A stretch of 64,000 bases of DNA from Prionace glauca (GCA_037974335.1 CM075731.1:45616206-45680205); one strand, 5' to 3'. Shown: positions 1 to 10,490, counted from the stretch's first letter. Numbers and translations: made by a program. Notes: generated from the sequence alone by a model not told the origin.

Positions 1-84
1 ATACGGAAGATTCTGGAACCTTCTCCGTAACAGCCACAAACAGTGTTGGACGTGCCACCTCTACAGCCGAGCTCCGCGTCCAAG
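1..84 (+). CDS. ttn: Exon: end of Ig domain Z2 (partial at window edge)
   Basis: Twenty-seven full codons give the last strands of an Ig fold (EDSGTFSVTATNSVGRATS). The exon ends at CAAG|GTATTT in phase 1. It matches the C-terminal end of human Z2, which with Z1 binds telethonin (TCAP) at the edge of the Z-disc. The 5' part of the exon lies before the window. Confidence 0.95.
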
Positions 85-185
85 GTATTTCTTTGATAGT
101 TGTAATTGCATACATTGAAACAATACTTTGCAAATTCCAAAATTAATTGAAGAGTTGTTCAGACTTGAAATGTTAGCTTTGTTCT

Positions 186-262
186 CTTGCCACAGATGCT
201 GAGATTTTCCAGCATTTTCCATTTTTGTTTCAGATTCCAGCATCTGCAGTGGTTTGCTTTTA
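186..262 (-). repeat. Interspersed repeat, 'gatgctggaaat' family (copy 1)
   Basis: The minus strand reads gcagatgctggaatctgaaa and gaaaatgctggaaaatctca. This is the same family as the plus-strand copies near 7945 and 10715. It lies in the short intron 85-291, about 30 bases before the next acceptor. The mobilising family is unknown to me. Confidence 0.6.
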
Positions 263-291
263 ACTTTCAATATCATGTTCCTTTTCTACAG

Positions 292-380
292 CTGATGATG
301 AAGTAGTACCAGCTAAAAAGACAAAGACAATTATTGCTTCTTCTGAAATTTCCCAGGCAAGAAAAGTCCAAGTTGAAAAG
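292..380 (+). CDS. ttn: Exon: linker after Z2
   Basis: Eighty-nine bases encode ADDEVVPAKKTKTIIASS and end with VQVEK. This is the linker that follows Z2 in human titin (EEEVPAKKTKTIVSTAQ). Phase goes from 1 to 0; acceptor TACAG, donor AAG|GTATCT. No folded domain; Lys-rich and probably flexible. Confidence 0.95.
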
Positions 381-475
381 GTATCTTGGTCTTAATGTTC
401 ACTCTGAAATCAACTTTTCTGTAATCTATTTTTTATAATCTGACAATTACAATTTTCTTTTTGTTTGTATTCCAG

Positions 476-693
476 AAAATGGAAGCTCATTATGAAGCCA
501 GATCTTCAGCATCTGAAATGATTATTGATGGCAGAACAGTAGTGCAGCATTTGCACCATAAGACACCACCACGCATCCCACCAAAACCAATGTCCAGGTC
601 CCCAACTCCGCCACCTACAACTGGCAAAGTAACTCGCCAACAATCCCCATCTCCTGTTCGTCATGTGAGGGCCCCAGCACCTTCACCTGTTAG
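476..693 (+). CDS. ttn: Exon: SP-motif Z-disc linker (Zis-1 type)
   Basis: The exon encodes a disordered Pro/Ser/Arg-rich stretch starting KMEAHYEARSSASEM, with PHKTPPRIPPKP-type and SRSPTPP, QQSPSPVRH and APAPSPVR motifs. In mammals this Z-disc insertion carries proline-directed SP phosphorylation sites. The shark-like sequence keeps at least three S/T-P clusters. Acceptor TTCCAG, donor TAG|GTAAGG, phase 0 to 2. Confidence 0.95.
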
Positions 694-1900
694 GTAAGGG
701 AAATTTAAATGCTCATATCTTAATATTAAAACATTTTTCTTAATGTGTTTCAAAACTGATAATTCATGTCAAATAATTAAGTAAAAATCACAATTTTGCT
801 GAATTTCTAAATGAATGATGGGATTCATCAATCTGCTCTTTTTGGGTTCCAATCAAAGATAAGGTGCATGGAATTAGATCTGTTTTTACCCAAGGATCCA
901 TCTGCTGGCCAGAATTTAGAGTTCATGGTGCTATCTAGGGCATTTAGATTGAAGTTCTTCAGTTGCTTGGATGCACCACATTCCCAAATTGAATTCGGTT
1001 GAATCCAATTTCAAAGTTTTAGTTTAGTTTGCAAAGAAAATTGGTGTTGTATTAAATGGCAGCTATTTTATAGTGATAGAAGAGTGTAGAATTGATTAGG
1101 ATCAGAAAAGGATATTGTAGTCCATCTGGTCAGTGCAAAATTTTAAAAGAGCCAAATGATATTCCATTATAACATTCAACCACTTTTTAACCCTCAATCA
1201 TTTCTTTCAACAAAAAGCTATTCAGTTCCTTGTTGAATTTTCAGGCAATTTTGTTTCTATTTTTGTTTTTTATAAATATTGTAAATAATCTGAAATACCT
1301 GTTTATTGTTCATCTTTTGAGTTTCAACTCATGACCATGATGAAGTCAACCAATAATCCAGGGTTCAGTAATTATACTTTTAGAGTCTTGAAAATATCAA
1401 TAACACCTCTCCTGAATCAGCTCTCTTCATTATTCTTACATTAATAATGTAAGTATTCTTATTCCTTTAACTTATCTTTAGCTCGAATGCATAATCCCTG
1501 ATATCTGTTTGCTCTTCCTCCACTTTAATCTCTTCAAAGCCTCAGTGGCATGAAGAACTGATTGGCATGTATCCCTCCAGGTGGGTGGGACTGCACCAAT
1601 TTCTATACAAAACTCATTCTTGAACTTCTGGGCAGAATGGCAGGATTTTCCAATCCCTGTGAAGCCAGTGGACTTGCCGTTTTTACGGCATTGCCTCCAT
1701 TACCACAGGGCAGTAAAATTCTGTCCTATTTTTCTTCTGTTTGCTAAAGACAACAAGATTTTGTTTGGAGAAAGGAAAAAAATAATTTCTGAGTGTGCAA
1801 TGATCAAAGGCAGATTTGCCACTTTGACAGCAAGAATTGTACCGTTGAGTCACCATTGCAGGAATTATTACATTTAAATACTACATTTTTTAAAATACAG
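694..1900 (+). other. ttn: Intron, 1.2 kb
   Basis: AT-rich intron between the SP linker and the repeat exon. A few stretches (about 1100-1500) look like old interspersed repeat, but I cannot name a family. No coding signal. Confidence 0.7.
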
Positions 1901-3203
1901 ATCTGTGTCTCCGGCTGGAAGACTCTCAACATCACCTATCAGATCTGTCAAATCTCCAGTTCTTACTCGAAAATCTCAGACAACAGTTGTTGCTGCAGAA
2001 GTTATACCTCCTTGGAAGCAGGAAGGCTATGTTTCAGCAGCTGAAGCACAAAAGAGACAAAGCAAATTAACCACAAGTACCACACAGGTTCATAGAGAAG
2101 AAAAATGGGAAAGGAGATATGGAATCCACGGACAGATGACAGTCACTGGTGCTGCTGGAGCTGCTCAAATGACCACAGTTGAACATGGTGCCAGAGCTGC
2201 AGGAGCTGCTGGAATGATGACCATTGCACAAGATATCAGTGGTGCCAGAGCTGCAGGAGCTGCTAGAGTTATCACTGCGGAACACGAAGTCAGTGCTGCC
2301 AGAGCTGCCGGAGCTGCAGGAGCTGCTCGAGTTATCACTGCTGAACAAGAAATCAGTGCTGCCAGAGCTGCAGGAGCTGCAGGAGCTGCTAGAATTATCA
2401 CTGCTGAACAAGAAATCAGTGCTGCCAGAGCTGCAGGAGCTGCAGGAGCTGCTAGAGTTATCACAGCTGAACAAGAAATCAGTGCTGCCAGAGCTGCAGG
2501 AGCTGCAGGAGCTGCTAGAGTTATCACTGCTGAACACGAAGTCAGTGCTGCCAGAGCTGCAGGAGCTGCAGGAGCTGCTAGAGTTATCACAGCTGAACAA
2601 GAAATCAGTGCTGCCAGAGCTGCAGGAGCTGCAGGAGCTGCTAGAGTTATCACTGCTGAACACGAAGTCAGTGCTGCCAGAGCTGCCGGAGCTGCAGGAG
2701 CTGCTAGAGTTATCACAGCTGAACACGAAGTCAGTGCTGCCAGAGCTGCAGGAGCTGCAGGAGCTGCTAGAGTTATCACAGCTGAACACGAAGTCAGTGC
2801 TGCCAGAGCTGCCAGAGCTGCAGGAGCTGCTAGAGTTATCACAGCTGAACACCAAGTCAGTGCTGCCAGAGCTGCAGGAGCTGCAGGAGCTGCTAGAGTT
2901 ATCACTGCTGAACACCAAGTCAGTGCTGCCAGAGCTGCAGGAGCTGCTAGAATTATCACTGCTGAACGAGGTGTCAGTGCTGCTGGAGTTACCACAGTTG
3001 AAAGTGAAGCTGGTGCTGCTGGTACTGCTAGAATAACCACAATTGAACAAACTATTAGTGCTCCCCGAATTACCACAGTTGAACGAGTGACCAGAGTTAG
3101 CACAGCGGAAGGAGCTGCTGGTGCTGTTGGTGCTGTTCGAGTTACCACAGTTGAAGGGAGTGCTGCAGCTGCTGGAATGACTGGTGTTGCTGCTGGCAAA
3201 GAG
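1901..3203 (+). CDS. ttn: Exon: SP linker plus expanded Ala/Gly-rich repeat array
   Basis: The first third matches human titin closely: SVSPAGRLSTSPIRSVKSP, then VIPPWKQEGYVSAAEAQ, then EEKWERRYGIHGQ and VTGAAGAA. Human then has only a short Ala-rich piece before the first Z-repeat. Here the exon carries on for about 340 residues of Ala/Gly/Arg-rich tandem repeat. The core unit RVITAEHEVSAARAAGAAGAA (21 aa, 63 nt) is present as ten full units and one shortened unit (2265-2948). Degenerate flanking units carry TTVEH, TTVES and TTVEG. The exon ends at GKE|GTAAGA in phase 0, exactly before the first Z-repeat exon, so the array is in frame. It lies in the Z-disc part of the protein. The repeat is GC-rich against AT-rich surroundings. 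Confidence 0.93.
2265..2948 (+). repeat. ttn: 63-nt coding tandem repeat (10 full units + one of 54 nt)
   Basis: Unit starts fall at 2265, 2328, 2391 and so on every 63 nt to 2895. The last unit is 54 nt because one GlyAlaAla triplet is missing. Units alternate between AEHEVSAAR and AEQEISAAR, with AEHQVSAAR in the last two. Near-identical synonymous positions between units suggest recent unequal exchange or gene conversion. The unit lacks stops in several frames, which leaves long meaningless open frames on both strands. Confidence 0.95.
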
Positions 3204-3594
3204 GTAAGACAAATTTACTATTTCATAAAGCATGATCAACTTCTGAGAGAAATAAAGCATTGTTAATAATTCAAATCAGGTCTGTGTGAAAATCTAGGAC
3301 ATAAATGTGTTAGGGGCAATAAGTTTTAAACACAGTAAAAGTTGATTAAAATAGATTGATGTAAAATAGCCAACTTCTTGCTTGGATATATGGGACAAGT
3401 ACTCTATATCTGTAAAGATCTAATAATCAAATTTGTTTTCTTTATGCTTTACAAATGTATGGATTTGCAATATGCATTTTGAATGTTAATTACTCCAATA
3501 CAGATTCATGTTGAAACCATTTTTAAAATTGCATTTAATTTATTACATGGCATATATAACGTAATCCATCTATTTTTTGCTGCAACAAATTCAG
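3204..3594 (+). other. ttn: Intron, 0.4 kb
   Basis: Short AT-rich intron between the repeat exon and the first Z-repeat exon. I see nothing else in it. Confidence 0.85.
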
Positions 3595-3747
3595 ACAGAG
3601 CATGCCGTAGGAAAAACAGCAGCTGTTGCTACTGTAATAGCTGCTGTTGACCAAGCCAGAGTACGTGAACCAGTTACTGTAACCACAGAAAGAAGCGCAT
3701 CAGAGAAACATGTATTCACAGTACAAGCAGAACTGGTTGAGGATCAG
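3595..3747 (+). CDS. ttn: Exon: Z-repeat 1
   Basis: Fifty-one codons in phase 0-0. The sequence VGKTAAVATVIAAVDQARVREPVT matches human Z-repeat 1 (SAAVATVVAAVDMARVREP). Z-repeats are ~45-residue helical motifs that bind the C-terminal EF-hand region of alpha-actinin and tie titin to the Z-disc. The amphipathic core (AVATVIAAVDQAR) is intact. Confidence 0.95.
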
Positions 3748-4549
3748 GTAGTTTGAAGCACAATGAAAAATAACTTCACACATTTGTTATAAACATGTAA
3801 CCTTTTTCTCTCATAATAAATTTCACTGTGAAATCCTCATGTAACAATTAAATATTGTTATATATCCTCTAGTTTTGCCACATCTCCCTGTAGTGGTATC
3901 ACTTAATTTCACTAGAATTTCTTTCTACTTATACCCCTTTGGGTTTGCCACTTCTCATTGGTCCCTTAGTTTCACACTTACTTCCCTTTTTTGATATCTT
4001 TTAGTTTCATCACTATTCCTCTGTGAAGTGTGCACCACCTTGCATGTACATGTCATGTAATTTTAGACGGTTTGCTTAAAATGTATTGGTTATAAATGCA
4101 TTAAAGTGTAGTGTGCATTTTTATTGTCAAAAGCAATGCCAGTTTATTTTGTAACTTAAATCTTTACACATTGACTTTCAAGGTACTTTCAAGGAAAGTA
4201 AAGTTTCCTTTTTTAAACTTTCTGGAACAGAATCAGAGTGGACGAAGGTCCGATAATGGAAATCTCCAGTGATTGCTGGAATTTCCAATCTTGTCTGAGC
4301 GAGGCCGTAAAATCCTACCCGAACCCCTTATGTTTGCCTTGATTAACAAATCGACCAGCTTTTGAAAATAACAGTATCTTTAAAACAAAATAAACTTCCA
4401 GGAAATTGTAAAGAAGAAATATGTTTTCAGATCTCAATGTGATAAATCAAAATGCAAGATGGTATTGCTTTTGAAAGTCATAGTTAATCTTGTGAAATTT
4501 AAGATTAGACTATGAAAGCCCTCGCAGACTTAGCCCTTGTTGTCTGCAG
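3748..4549 (+). other. ttn: Intron, 0.8 kb, where human has Z-repeats 2-6
   Basis: Human titin has five more Z-repeat exons at this place. I read this intron in all plus frames and see no AAVxxAR-like helix flanked by splice sites. It holds AT-rich sequence and a piece near 4250-4330 that may be repeat-derived. Confidence 0.75.
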
Positions 4550-4840
4550 ATTGAAGTTGGCAAAAAGGCTGAAGCTGTGGCTAAAGTGTTGGCTGCTGTG
4601 GATCAAGCACGTACTAGACATCCTTTGTATGCTGAAGGAGTGCACACAGAAGAGACATCAATGGAGTATGAATATGCACAGCGTGGTGTATGTCAAAGTG
4701 CCACTGAGTTTTCTGCTGAAAAACGAAAAGCCCCTGCTGAACAACAAGTTGTCACCACAACTGTCAGAAAAGGGACAGTTATTGTGCCAACTGAAACACA
4801 AATTTCCTATGGCGAGCAAGCTGAAAAACACATTTCACAG
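4550..4840 (+). CDS. ttn: Exon: last Z-repeat (zr7 type) plus linker
   Basis: Ninety-seven codons, phase 0-0. IEVGKKAEAVAKVLAAVDQAR corresponds to human Z-repeat 7 (KVDVGKKAEAVATVVAAVDQAR), the other strong alpha-actinin binder. The rest aligns to the linker that follows zr7 in human titin, including a EYEYAQRG segment like human EYGYKERI. The true acceptor is TGCAG at 4549. A second open frame over the same bases is a shadow. Confidence 0.95.
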
Positions 4841-4996
4841 GTTAGACATCATTTAACTCGTAAAACAATGAGCTAACATTAACAAAGATTCTGTTACTCA
4901 TAATAACTGTGAAGAACATCATACCAGATTTTAAAAAAGTTTTATTGGTACATTCTGAATTGAACATGATAATAAAGATTTTGTTGGTTGCTATAG

Positions 4997-5107
4997 ATTG
5001 AAAGAGCATCAGAATCCGCAGTACATCTGGACCACAAACTTGCCAGTACAATTCCTCACTTCACTGTTTCAAAAATCACTGTAGCCAAACCAGAACCGAC
5101 CCAAGAG
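4997..5107 (+). CDS. ttn: Exon: Zq region, first part
   Basis: Thirty-seven codons including IPHFTVSKITVAKPE, matching human SPHFTVSKISVPKTE. In titin the Zq segment binds the central rod of alpha-actinin. Phase 0-0; acceptor CTATAG, donor GAG|GTAAGG. Confidence 0.93.
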
Positions 5108-7390
5108 GTAAGGGTGAAAATTCTATGTGGCAGGCAAATATAACATTTATAACATTAACCTTCAATAGACAGGACTATAAAATGAGGTACTTGATCATAA
5201 AAGAAAACGATAGCTATAGAAATTAGGAAAGTAAAATCCATGTACTTTGTTTAACAAGACCGTTAGCAATTTTAGGGAAATACTTTTGTAATTCCCAACA
5301 TGTAAACAAGGTCTGTGGATGTACCATGCAAGCAAATAAGACAAATATATAAGTAAATACGAATACCTTCTAATGGAATAAGTCATGAGGATATTGATAT
5401 TGGTAATGATTGACACCAGGGCTAAACACACTGAAGTGGAAATTCCATTAGATCCAATTTCAGGCCTGAAATGAACGCCCCCAACTAGGAGGTCCCAGTT
5501 TAGACTTTAGAAATTAGTAGTGCTATTTCGGTGAATTGTTAGATCTTAGCATGCTTCTACAGATAGTTTACCCTATTTCAAAAAAGAATAGTTAGTTTTG
5601 GCAGGGGGGAGGGAGGGTGGCTGGGAAAGAAGGGTTAGAATGACAATAGAAGATTACTTACACTGTGGAGTCAGAAGGCGTCTCCTCGCTCAACAGGAAC
5701 TCATTTTATACTTTACATTTTATTTGAAAATAATTTTTTTGTTGGCGACCAGAATCCAGTGTGGTGCTGGCTTAGCTCCAGCTTCACATAATTTCCATGA
5801 CGGGCCTAAAACAGATGTTTGACTCCTCATTTAAATGTTTAAGGGACCTAATTATTATCTTAGGTATCATCCTAATGATTAAGACCCAACCCAATATTAT
5901 GGCATACATCTTTCAGGCATATCTTGGGTGCTAGATTTCTTCCTTGAAATTAGCCCTTTTGCTTGTGTTCAGCTCTAATGTTTACCCCACTGCTCTTACA
6001 GCACATGTCATGGTGAAACATACAAACAAAGCATAAATAGTGGATATTGCTATCATTTATATTATGGAAAACATTTTTATACTCAAATAATTTGAAATAT
6101 TATAGAAATCAGATACATATACTGTAATTAACGAGGAAGCATGCAGAGCCTAATTTAACTGAGATGGCAGATATCATATCTCAAGGTACTTTTGACATGT
6201 ATTAAGCAACTTGCATTTGTGATTCCTATTACTTTGCCATACAGTATAATCATTTTTTTAAGTTTATGAATGATTTAAAAAGCTTTTTCTATAAATGGCC
6301 CAGAATTTGCTTGGAAAGTAATGACAACTTTAATATGCTTGCAGTTATTGGTGTAATCTATTATTTATGGTGCGGAAGAGATAGCAAGTTGTGAATCACT
6401 ACAAATTGTTAAACAATTTGCACTGCTCAACCAATAACCTTGTGAAAATGGGATCTATCCCATGTGCCTCCCCGTGAGTTTCAGGAAAGTGCTGCATTTG
6501 CACCATCAAATGAATTAATTTCACTGCAGGAAGTTAGGGCTGACACAGAATGATGTCAGAATCCTTTTCATTTCAATGTTTAATTTCCTGCAATGCCACT
6601 CAACCATTCCAGGCCAGAAAAGTAACAATTGAGACAGATTATAAATTGCTCCTGGAGGTTTTTAAAACTTTTAAGTGTTACATTTTAAAAATTATTCTTG
6701 TTTTCCCTTTCCATTCCTTTCAGTCTCTGTCAATCTAATTTTTATCACCATTTTGTATTTAATTTGGTGTAATTCACACCATTTCTTTTTCCACCATGAG
6801 CTCTGTTTCCTTCTGCCCTTGATTAAGGAAATAGAGTGTTGGTCCTAATGTCCACGAAGCTCTCAGATACCTGTCAATTTGGTGTCTCAACATTATCAAT
6901 TTGCATTTCCAGCACTTTGTAAGGCAAAATACTTTTGAGCTGAAGGATTGGAAAAAATATACAATAATGGGCACACCATGAGATGTTATGCACCAGCAAA
7001 TTCTGAGCCAAATTGCAGTTTAGTTTTATTTGTTTGTCATTCATTTTACATTCTCACAAGTACAGCTTTTTATCTTCATCATTTATACTAATAGCTTAAT
7101 TTTTTAACAGTTGTAGCGAATTAACTGAAGACCTTGGAACCTAACCCTTCATGTTGTAGGAGGCTGTTTGGTCGCACCTTTCACCTTACCTCAATGTTTT
7201 CTAAACCATGAGTTCCTTTCTTCCTATTGACCATTTTGTTTTCATTCTCATACAACATTTTCCAAAAAAAATCCATCTAATTTAGCTAACCTAATAATCA
7301 ATCCATCCCTGCCTGTGTCATGTGACCAATCATTAAAACAATCAAAGTAATTTGTAAAAGATGTAACTTTATTCTTCTTGGCCTGGTTAG
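5108..7390 (+). other. ttn: Intron, 2.3 kb
   Basis: AT-rich intron with a short G-rich patch near 5600-5620. No ORF, RNA gene or clearly named repeat. Confidence 0.75.
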
Positions 7391-7675
7391 GTTTCTATAG
7401 CAGGAACTGCCATTGTTACTCTGGAAAAAGAGTTGTCTGCGTCTTCTGCTGTGAAGATTACCAAGCCAGTGAAACCTCCCGTGTTAAAAGAGGCCAGAAT
7501 TGTGACAGAGGAGAGTGTCTCTCCCCAGCCTCGTTTTAGAGAAAGAACAGATGTGTATGAAACACAGTTTGATACTGAGGTGCACAGGCATCTAGGTTTA
7601 AGTGTTTCAGGCTCACTTGAAGCTGATTTTGATGTTGAACACGAGGAAGATCAATATGAAGCAGAAGATGAGCAG
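7391..7675 (+). CDS. ttn: Exon: Zq region and linker before Z3
   Basis: Ninety-five codons starting VSIAGTAIVTLEKELSAS, matching human ASIAGSAIATLQKELSAT. Then comes KITKPVKPP and a divergent acidic tail (EHEEDQYEAEDEQ). The acceptor is TTAG|GTTTCT and the donor CAG|GTTTGT is weak (no A at +3/+4). Phase 0-0. Confidence 0.93.
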
Positions 7676-8273
7676 GTTTGTTAATTACCCAGTAGTGTGC
7701 CCTAAATACGCTAACTTTGTGTGTTCCCTATAAATTAACAGCAGTAAATAGTGCAAAACATTTTGTTCCTGATCAAAAGCACAGCTAACATTTTTACCTT
7801 GCCCCTCTCTCATCTGAAACTGCTCAGTTCAGCGTAACACCTTAACTCCTTTTGTTGTGAGAATGAGAACTCAATGGTGTGACAGCTTGACAGTCTTCTG
7901 CAGGAAGCTTGTTCCCACGTTTTTGTTTGATGTGTGACACCCCCCAAAACTTAATACAAAAGCATAATACTGTGGTTGCTGGAAATTTAAAATAAAAACA
8001 GAAACTGCTGGAAATCAGGTCGGGCAACAGTCAGAGGGAGAGAACAGAATTAATGTTTCAGGATGATGGCTAATAGTCAGAACCAGGAAAGTTAGTGATG
8101 TAACAGATGAAGAGGTAAAGAAAAGGGGTGAATGGAAGAACAAAATGGGAGAACATAATCATGTAGATGGCATGCAGATTAAATGCCAAAAGCAAAAGTG
8201 AATTCCTGTAAATTTGTTTGACTAGTTGTTAAATATGGTGTCATTGGTTGCTCACTATACTTTGTTTTTTCAG
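7676..8273 (+). other. ttn: Intron, 0.6 kb, with one interspersed repeat
   Basis: Holds the 'gatgctggaaat' family copy at about 7945-8065. Otherwise nothing seen. Confidence 0.75.
7945..8065 (+). repeat. Interspersed repeat, 'gatgctggaaat' family (copy 2)
   Basis: Contains ataatactgtggttgctgga, then ataaaaacagaaactgctgg, gagggagagaacagaattaa and tgtttcaggatgatggc. Order and spacing match the copy at 10715. Confidence 0.6.
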
Positions 8274-8336
8274 ATCACAGAACCTGTTGCTCCAATTCCA
8301 ACAATAGTTCCACTTACTTCACCAAGTTTTGTGTCA
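8274..8336 (+). CDS. ttn: Exon: short Pro-rich linker before Z3
   Basis: Twenty-one codons, ITEPVAPIPTIVPLTSPSF, match human ARVPAPVEIPVTPPTLVS. Phase 0-0; donor TCA|GTAAGT. Confidence 0.92.
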
Positions 8337-8444
8337 GTAAGTAATTAATTCACATGAAACCACATTTTAATGGACCATTTGTACATTGTAGTCTTTACAT
8401 TTGCTTCATTTCCAGCAATTTAATTTTACTGTAATTTTTTGTAG

Positions 8445-8703
8445 GGCTTGAAAAATGTCACTGTAATAGAAGGCGAATCTGTAACCCTGTCATGTGAAAT
8501 CGCAGGACATCCAACTCCAACCGTGATGTGGTTTAGAGAAGATTATCACATTGAAAGTTCCATTGATTTCCATATAACCTTTGAAAAAGGCATTGCTAGT
8601 ATAACAATTAGGGAAGCCTTTGCAGAGGATAGCGGTCGCTTTACATGTACTGCCACCAATGATGCTGGTACTGCTAGTAGTTCATGTTATCTTCTTGTTC
8701 AAG
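8445..8703 (+). CDS. ttn: Exon: Ig domain Z3
   Basis: Eighty-six residues form a complete I-set Ig: GLKNVTVIEGESVTLSCEIAG, then the core Trp in VMWFRED, and EDSGRFTCTATNDAG with the second Cys. Almost identical to human Z3. Phase 0 to 1. Confidence 0.97.
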
Positions 8704-8799
8704 GTGTGTATTTTAGCAGAATTAACAAAGGTGATTAAAATTTGAGAAACAATTATTGTAAGGCACCATTAAAATAATTTATTATTTGTACTTCTTTAG

Positions 8800-8869
8800 T
8801 GTCAGAAGAGATTGAGAGCAGAGAAGAAGCCATTGCAGTATCAGAGCCAGCTGTCATTGAAAAGAAACG
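8800..8869 (+). CDS. ttn: Exon: linker between Z3 and Z4
   Basis: Seventy bases encode VSEEIESREEAIAVSEPAV and IEKKR. Phase 1 to 2. Human has VSEEFEKETTAVTEKF at this place. Confidence 0.9.
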
Positions 8870-9104
8870 GTATTTAAAGTCTTTAGATATTCCTGTTTAA
8901 AAACAATTAATCAAACTTGTTGATTTTTTATTTCTGATGTTTTGCTTTTTTATTCCAGATTAGGATATTCTTTGACCTTTGCTCTGTGTATTATATGGGG
9001 AGTAGCATAAATAATATAAGGATATATGACAACACATGTTAAAGCGAAGTCATCCATGATGATCTGTCAAATCAAAACCAGTCTCATTATTTGTTTCTTA
9101 CTAG

Positions 9105-9317
9105 AGTTGAAATGAAAGTTGAAACTTTATCAGGAGCAAGTACTACCCCTGAGTCAGTGGAAGATGGCGCAGGAGTTGCTCCTTTCTTCGTTAGGAAGCC
9201 AGTTGTACAGAAACTAATTGAAGGTGGAAGTGTCGTTTTTGATTGTCAGATTGGAGGCACGCCTAAACCTCATGTTTACTGGAAAAAAGCTGGAATTCCA
9301 TTAACAACTGGATACAG
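9105..9317 (+). CDS. ttn: Exon: Ig domain Z4, first half
   Basis: After an acidic linker the sequence APFFVRKPVVQKLIEGG leads to VVFDCQIGGTPKPHVYWKK and ends TTGYR, matching human Z4. The Ig is split inside TTGYR|YKVSY in phase 2. Confidence 0.96.
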
Positions 9318-9807
9318 GTATAATATTCTATTAAAAGACACTTGAATCCTCATGTTAAGGCAATTAAGACAGCCAACTAAAATCACTTTCCATTGTTTTA
9401 TTGAAATATTGACTGAACTTAAAATAACACAGTTGCATAACAAAAAGCTATTGCATTTAATAATTTAAAAAATGATTCTGTGTTTGGGAAAGTGTAACTT
9501 AGAGTTAGGGTTAGAATAGTGTCACCTCTGAATTGTGCTCACTTTGAGTATGAATTTGAAAATTTAGTGTTTATGCAGCCCTGTACATGTTCCTTAGGAA
9601 CCAGACACAATTAATGAATGAATGGCATGTCGGTGTCAAGCTATTTACTGGGATAGGTTTTAGAAAGCCAACAGGTTATTCTAACATAAAGGTACAAATG
9701 CACTGTCCTGCACTGGTCGATCAGCATGGCGAGCCAGGAAGAGGCCAAAAAGCTGAACACTATCTTCCCGGCCCTGTTTTGCCAGCGGGATTGGCTTTGC
9801 GTCCAGA

Positions 9808-10060
9808 AAAGGTGGCATAGTGGCAGGGTGGTTAGCACTGTTACCTCACAGCGCCAGGGATCCGGGTTCAATTTTGGCTCTGGGTGACTGTCTACGTGGA
9901 GTTTGCAAATTCTCCCCATGTCTGTGTGACTTTCCTCCAGGTGCTCTGGTTTCCTCCCATAGCCCCAAGGTGTACAGGTTAGGTGGATTGGCCATGGTGA
10001 ATGTAAGGGGTTACAGTGGTAGGGTAAGTAAGATATTCTGTCAGAGAGTACTGCAGGGGA
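9808..10060 (+). mobile_element. tRNA-headed SINE with V-SINE core
   Basis: Head: tggttagcactgttacctca, with a B-box-like gggttcaattttgg. Core: gtggagtttgcaaattctcc, then tgctctggtttcctcccata and gtacaggttaggtggattgg. This central block is the conserved domain of V-SINEs known in fishes. The 3' end is degraded, so the copy is old. Confidence 0.85.
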
Positions 10061-10215
10061 TCAGGCAAGCCAGCCAAAAGTCCATTGATTTTTGATGGGA
10101 CCAAAGATCCCAGCAGTGGACAGGGCTGGAAAACCCCTTTAAAAAACATAGCTTTTATATGGGCAATGGAAATAATGTCTTGATGTGTTTATGTTGTTCA
10201 AGTATAGTTAATGCT

Positions 10216-10490
10216 GCACCCAGAAAGGTGGCATGGTGGCGTAGTGATTAGCACTGCTGCCTCACTGCACCAATGACCAGGGTTCAATTCCAGCCTTGGG
10301 CGGCTTTTGCTCTTTATCCCCGTGTCTGCGGGAGGTTTCCTTCCACATTACAAAGATGTGCGGGTTAGGTAGAGTGGCCATGATAAATTGTCCCTTACCG
10401 TCAGGGTTACAGGAATAGGGATTGGGTGGGATTGTTGTCAGCGCAGGCTTGATCCATTGAATGATCCCCTCTGCACTGCAATGATTCTAA
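10216..10490 (+). mobile_element. tRNA-headed SINE with V-SINE core, older copy
   Basis: Head ggcatggtggcgtagtgatt and gcactgctgcctcactgcac, B box gggttcaattcc, core with gatgtgcgggttaggt, then gattgggtgggattg and a tail ending ctctgcactgcaatgattct. Same family and orientation as its neighbour. Confidence 0.82.

Noticed and set aside
2224-3036. 270-codon plus-frame ORF (Leu/Glu heptads)
   Set aside because: It overlaps the conserved titin frame, which alone joins correctly to exons on both sides.
2067-3260. Antisense open frames of 397 and 344 codons as genes
   Set aside because: They are by-products of the stop-free 63-nt repeat of the titin exon; low-complexity Ser/Cys or Ala/Leu strings with no family resemblance.
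3748-4549. Missed Z-repeat exons 2-6
   Set aside because: Searched for the A-V-x-x-V-x-A-x-x-x-A-R helix with flanking splice sites and found none.
4512-4856. 114-codon ORF overlapping the zr7 exon
   Set aside because: Wrong frame; the overlapping frame matches titin zr7 and the splice sites.
9830-9900. tRNA gene in the SINE heads
   Set aside because: Box A/B-like words exist, but head is followed by a V-SINE core and cannot fold as a full tRNA; also at 10230 and 56510.
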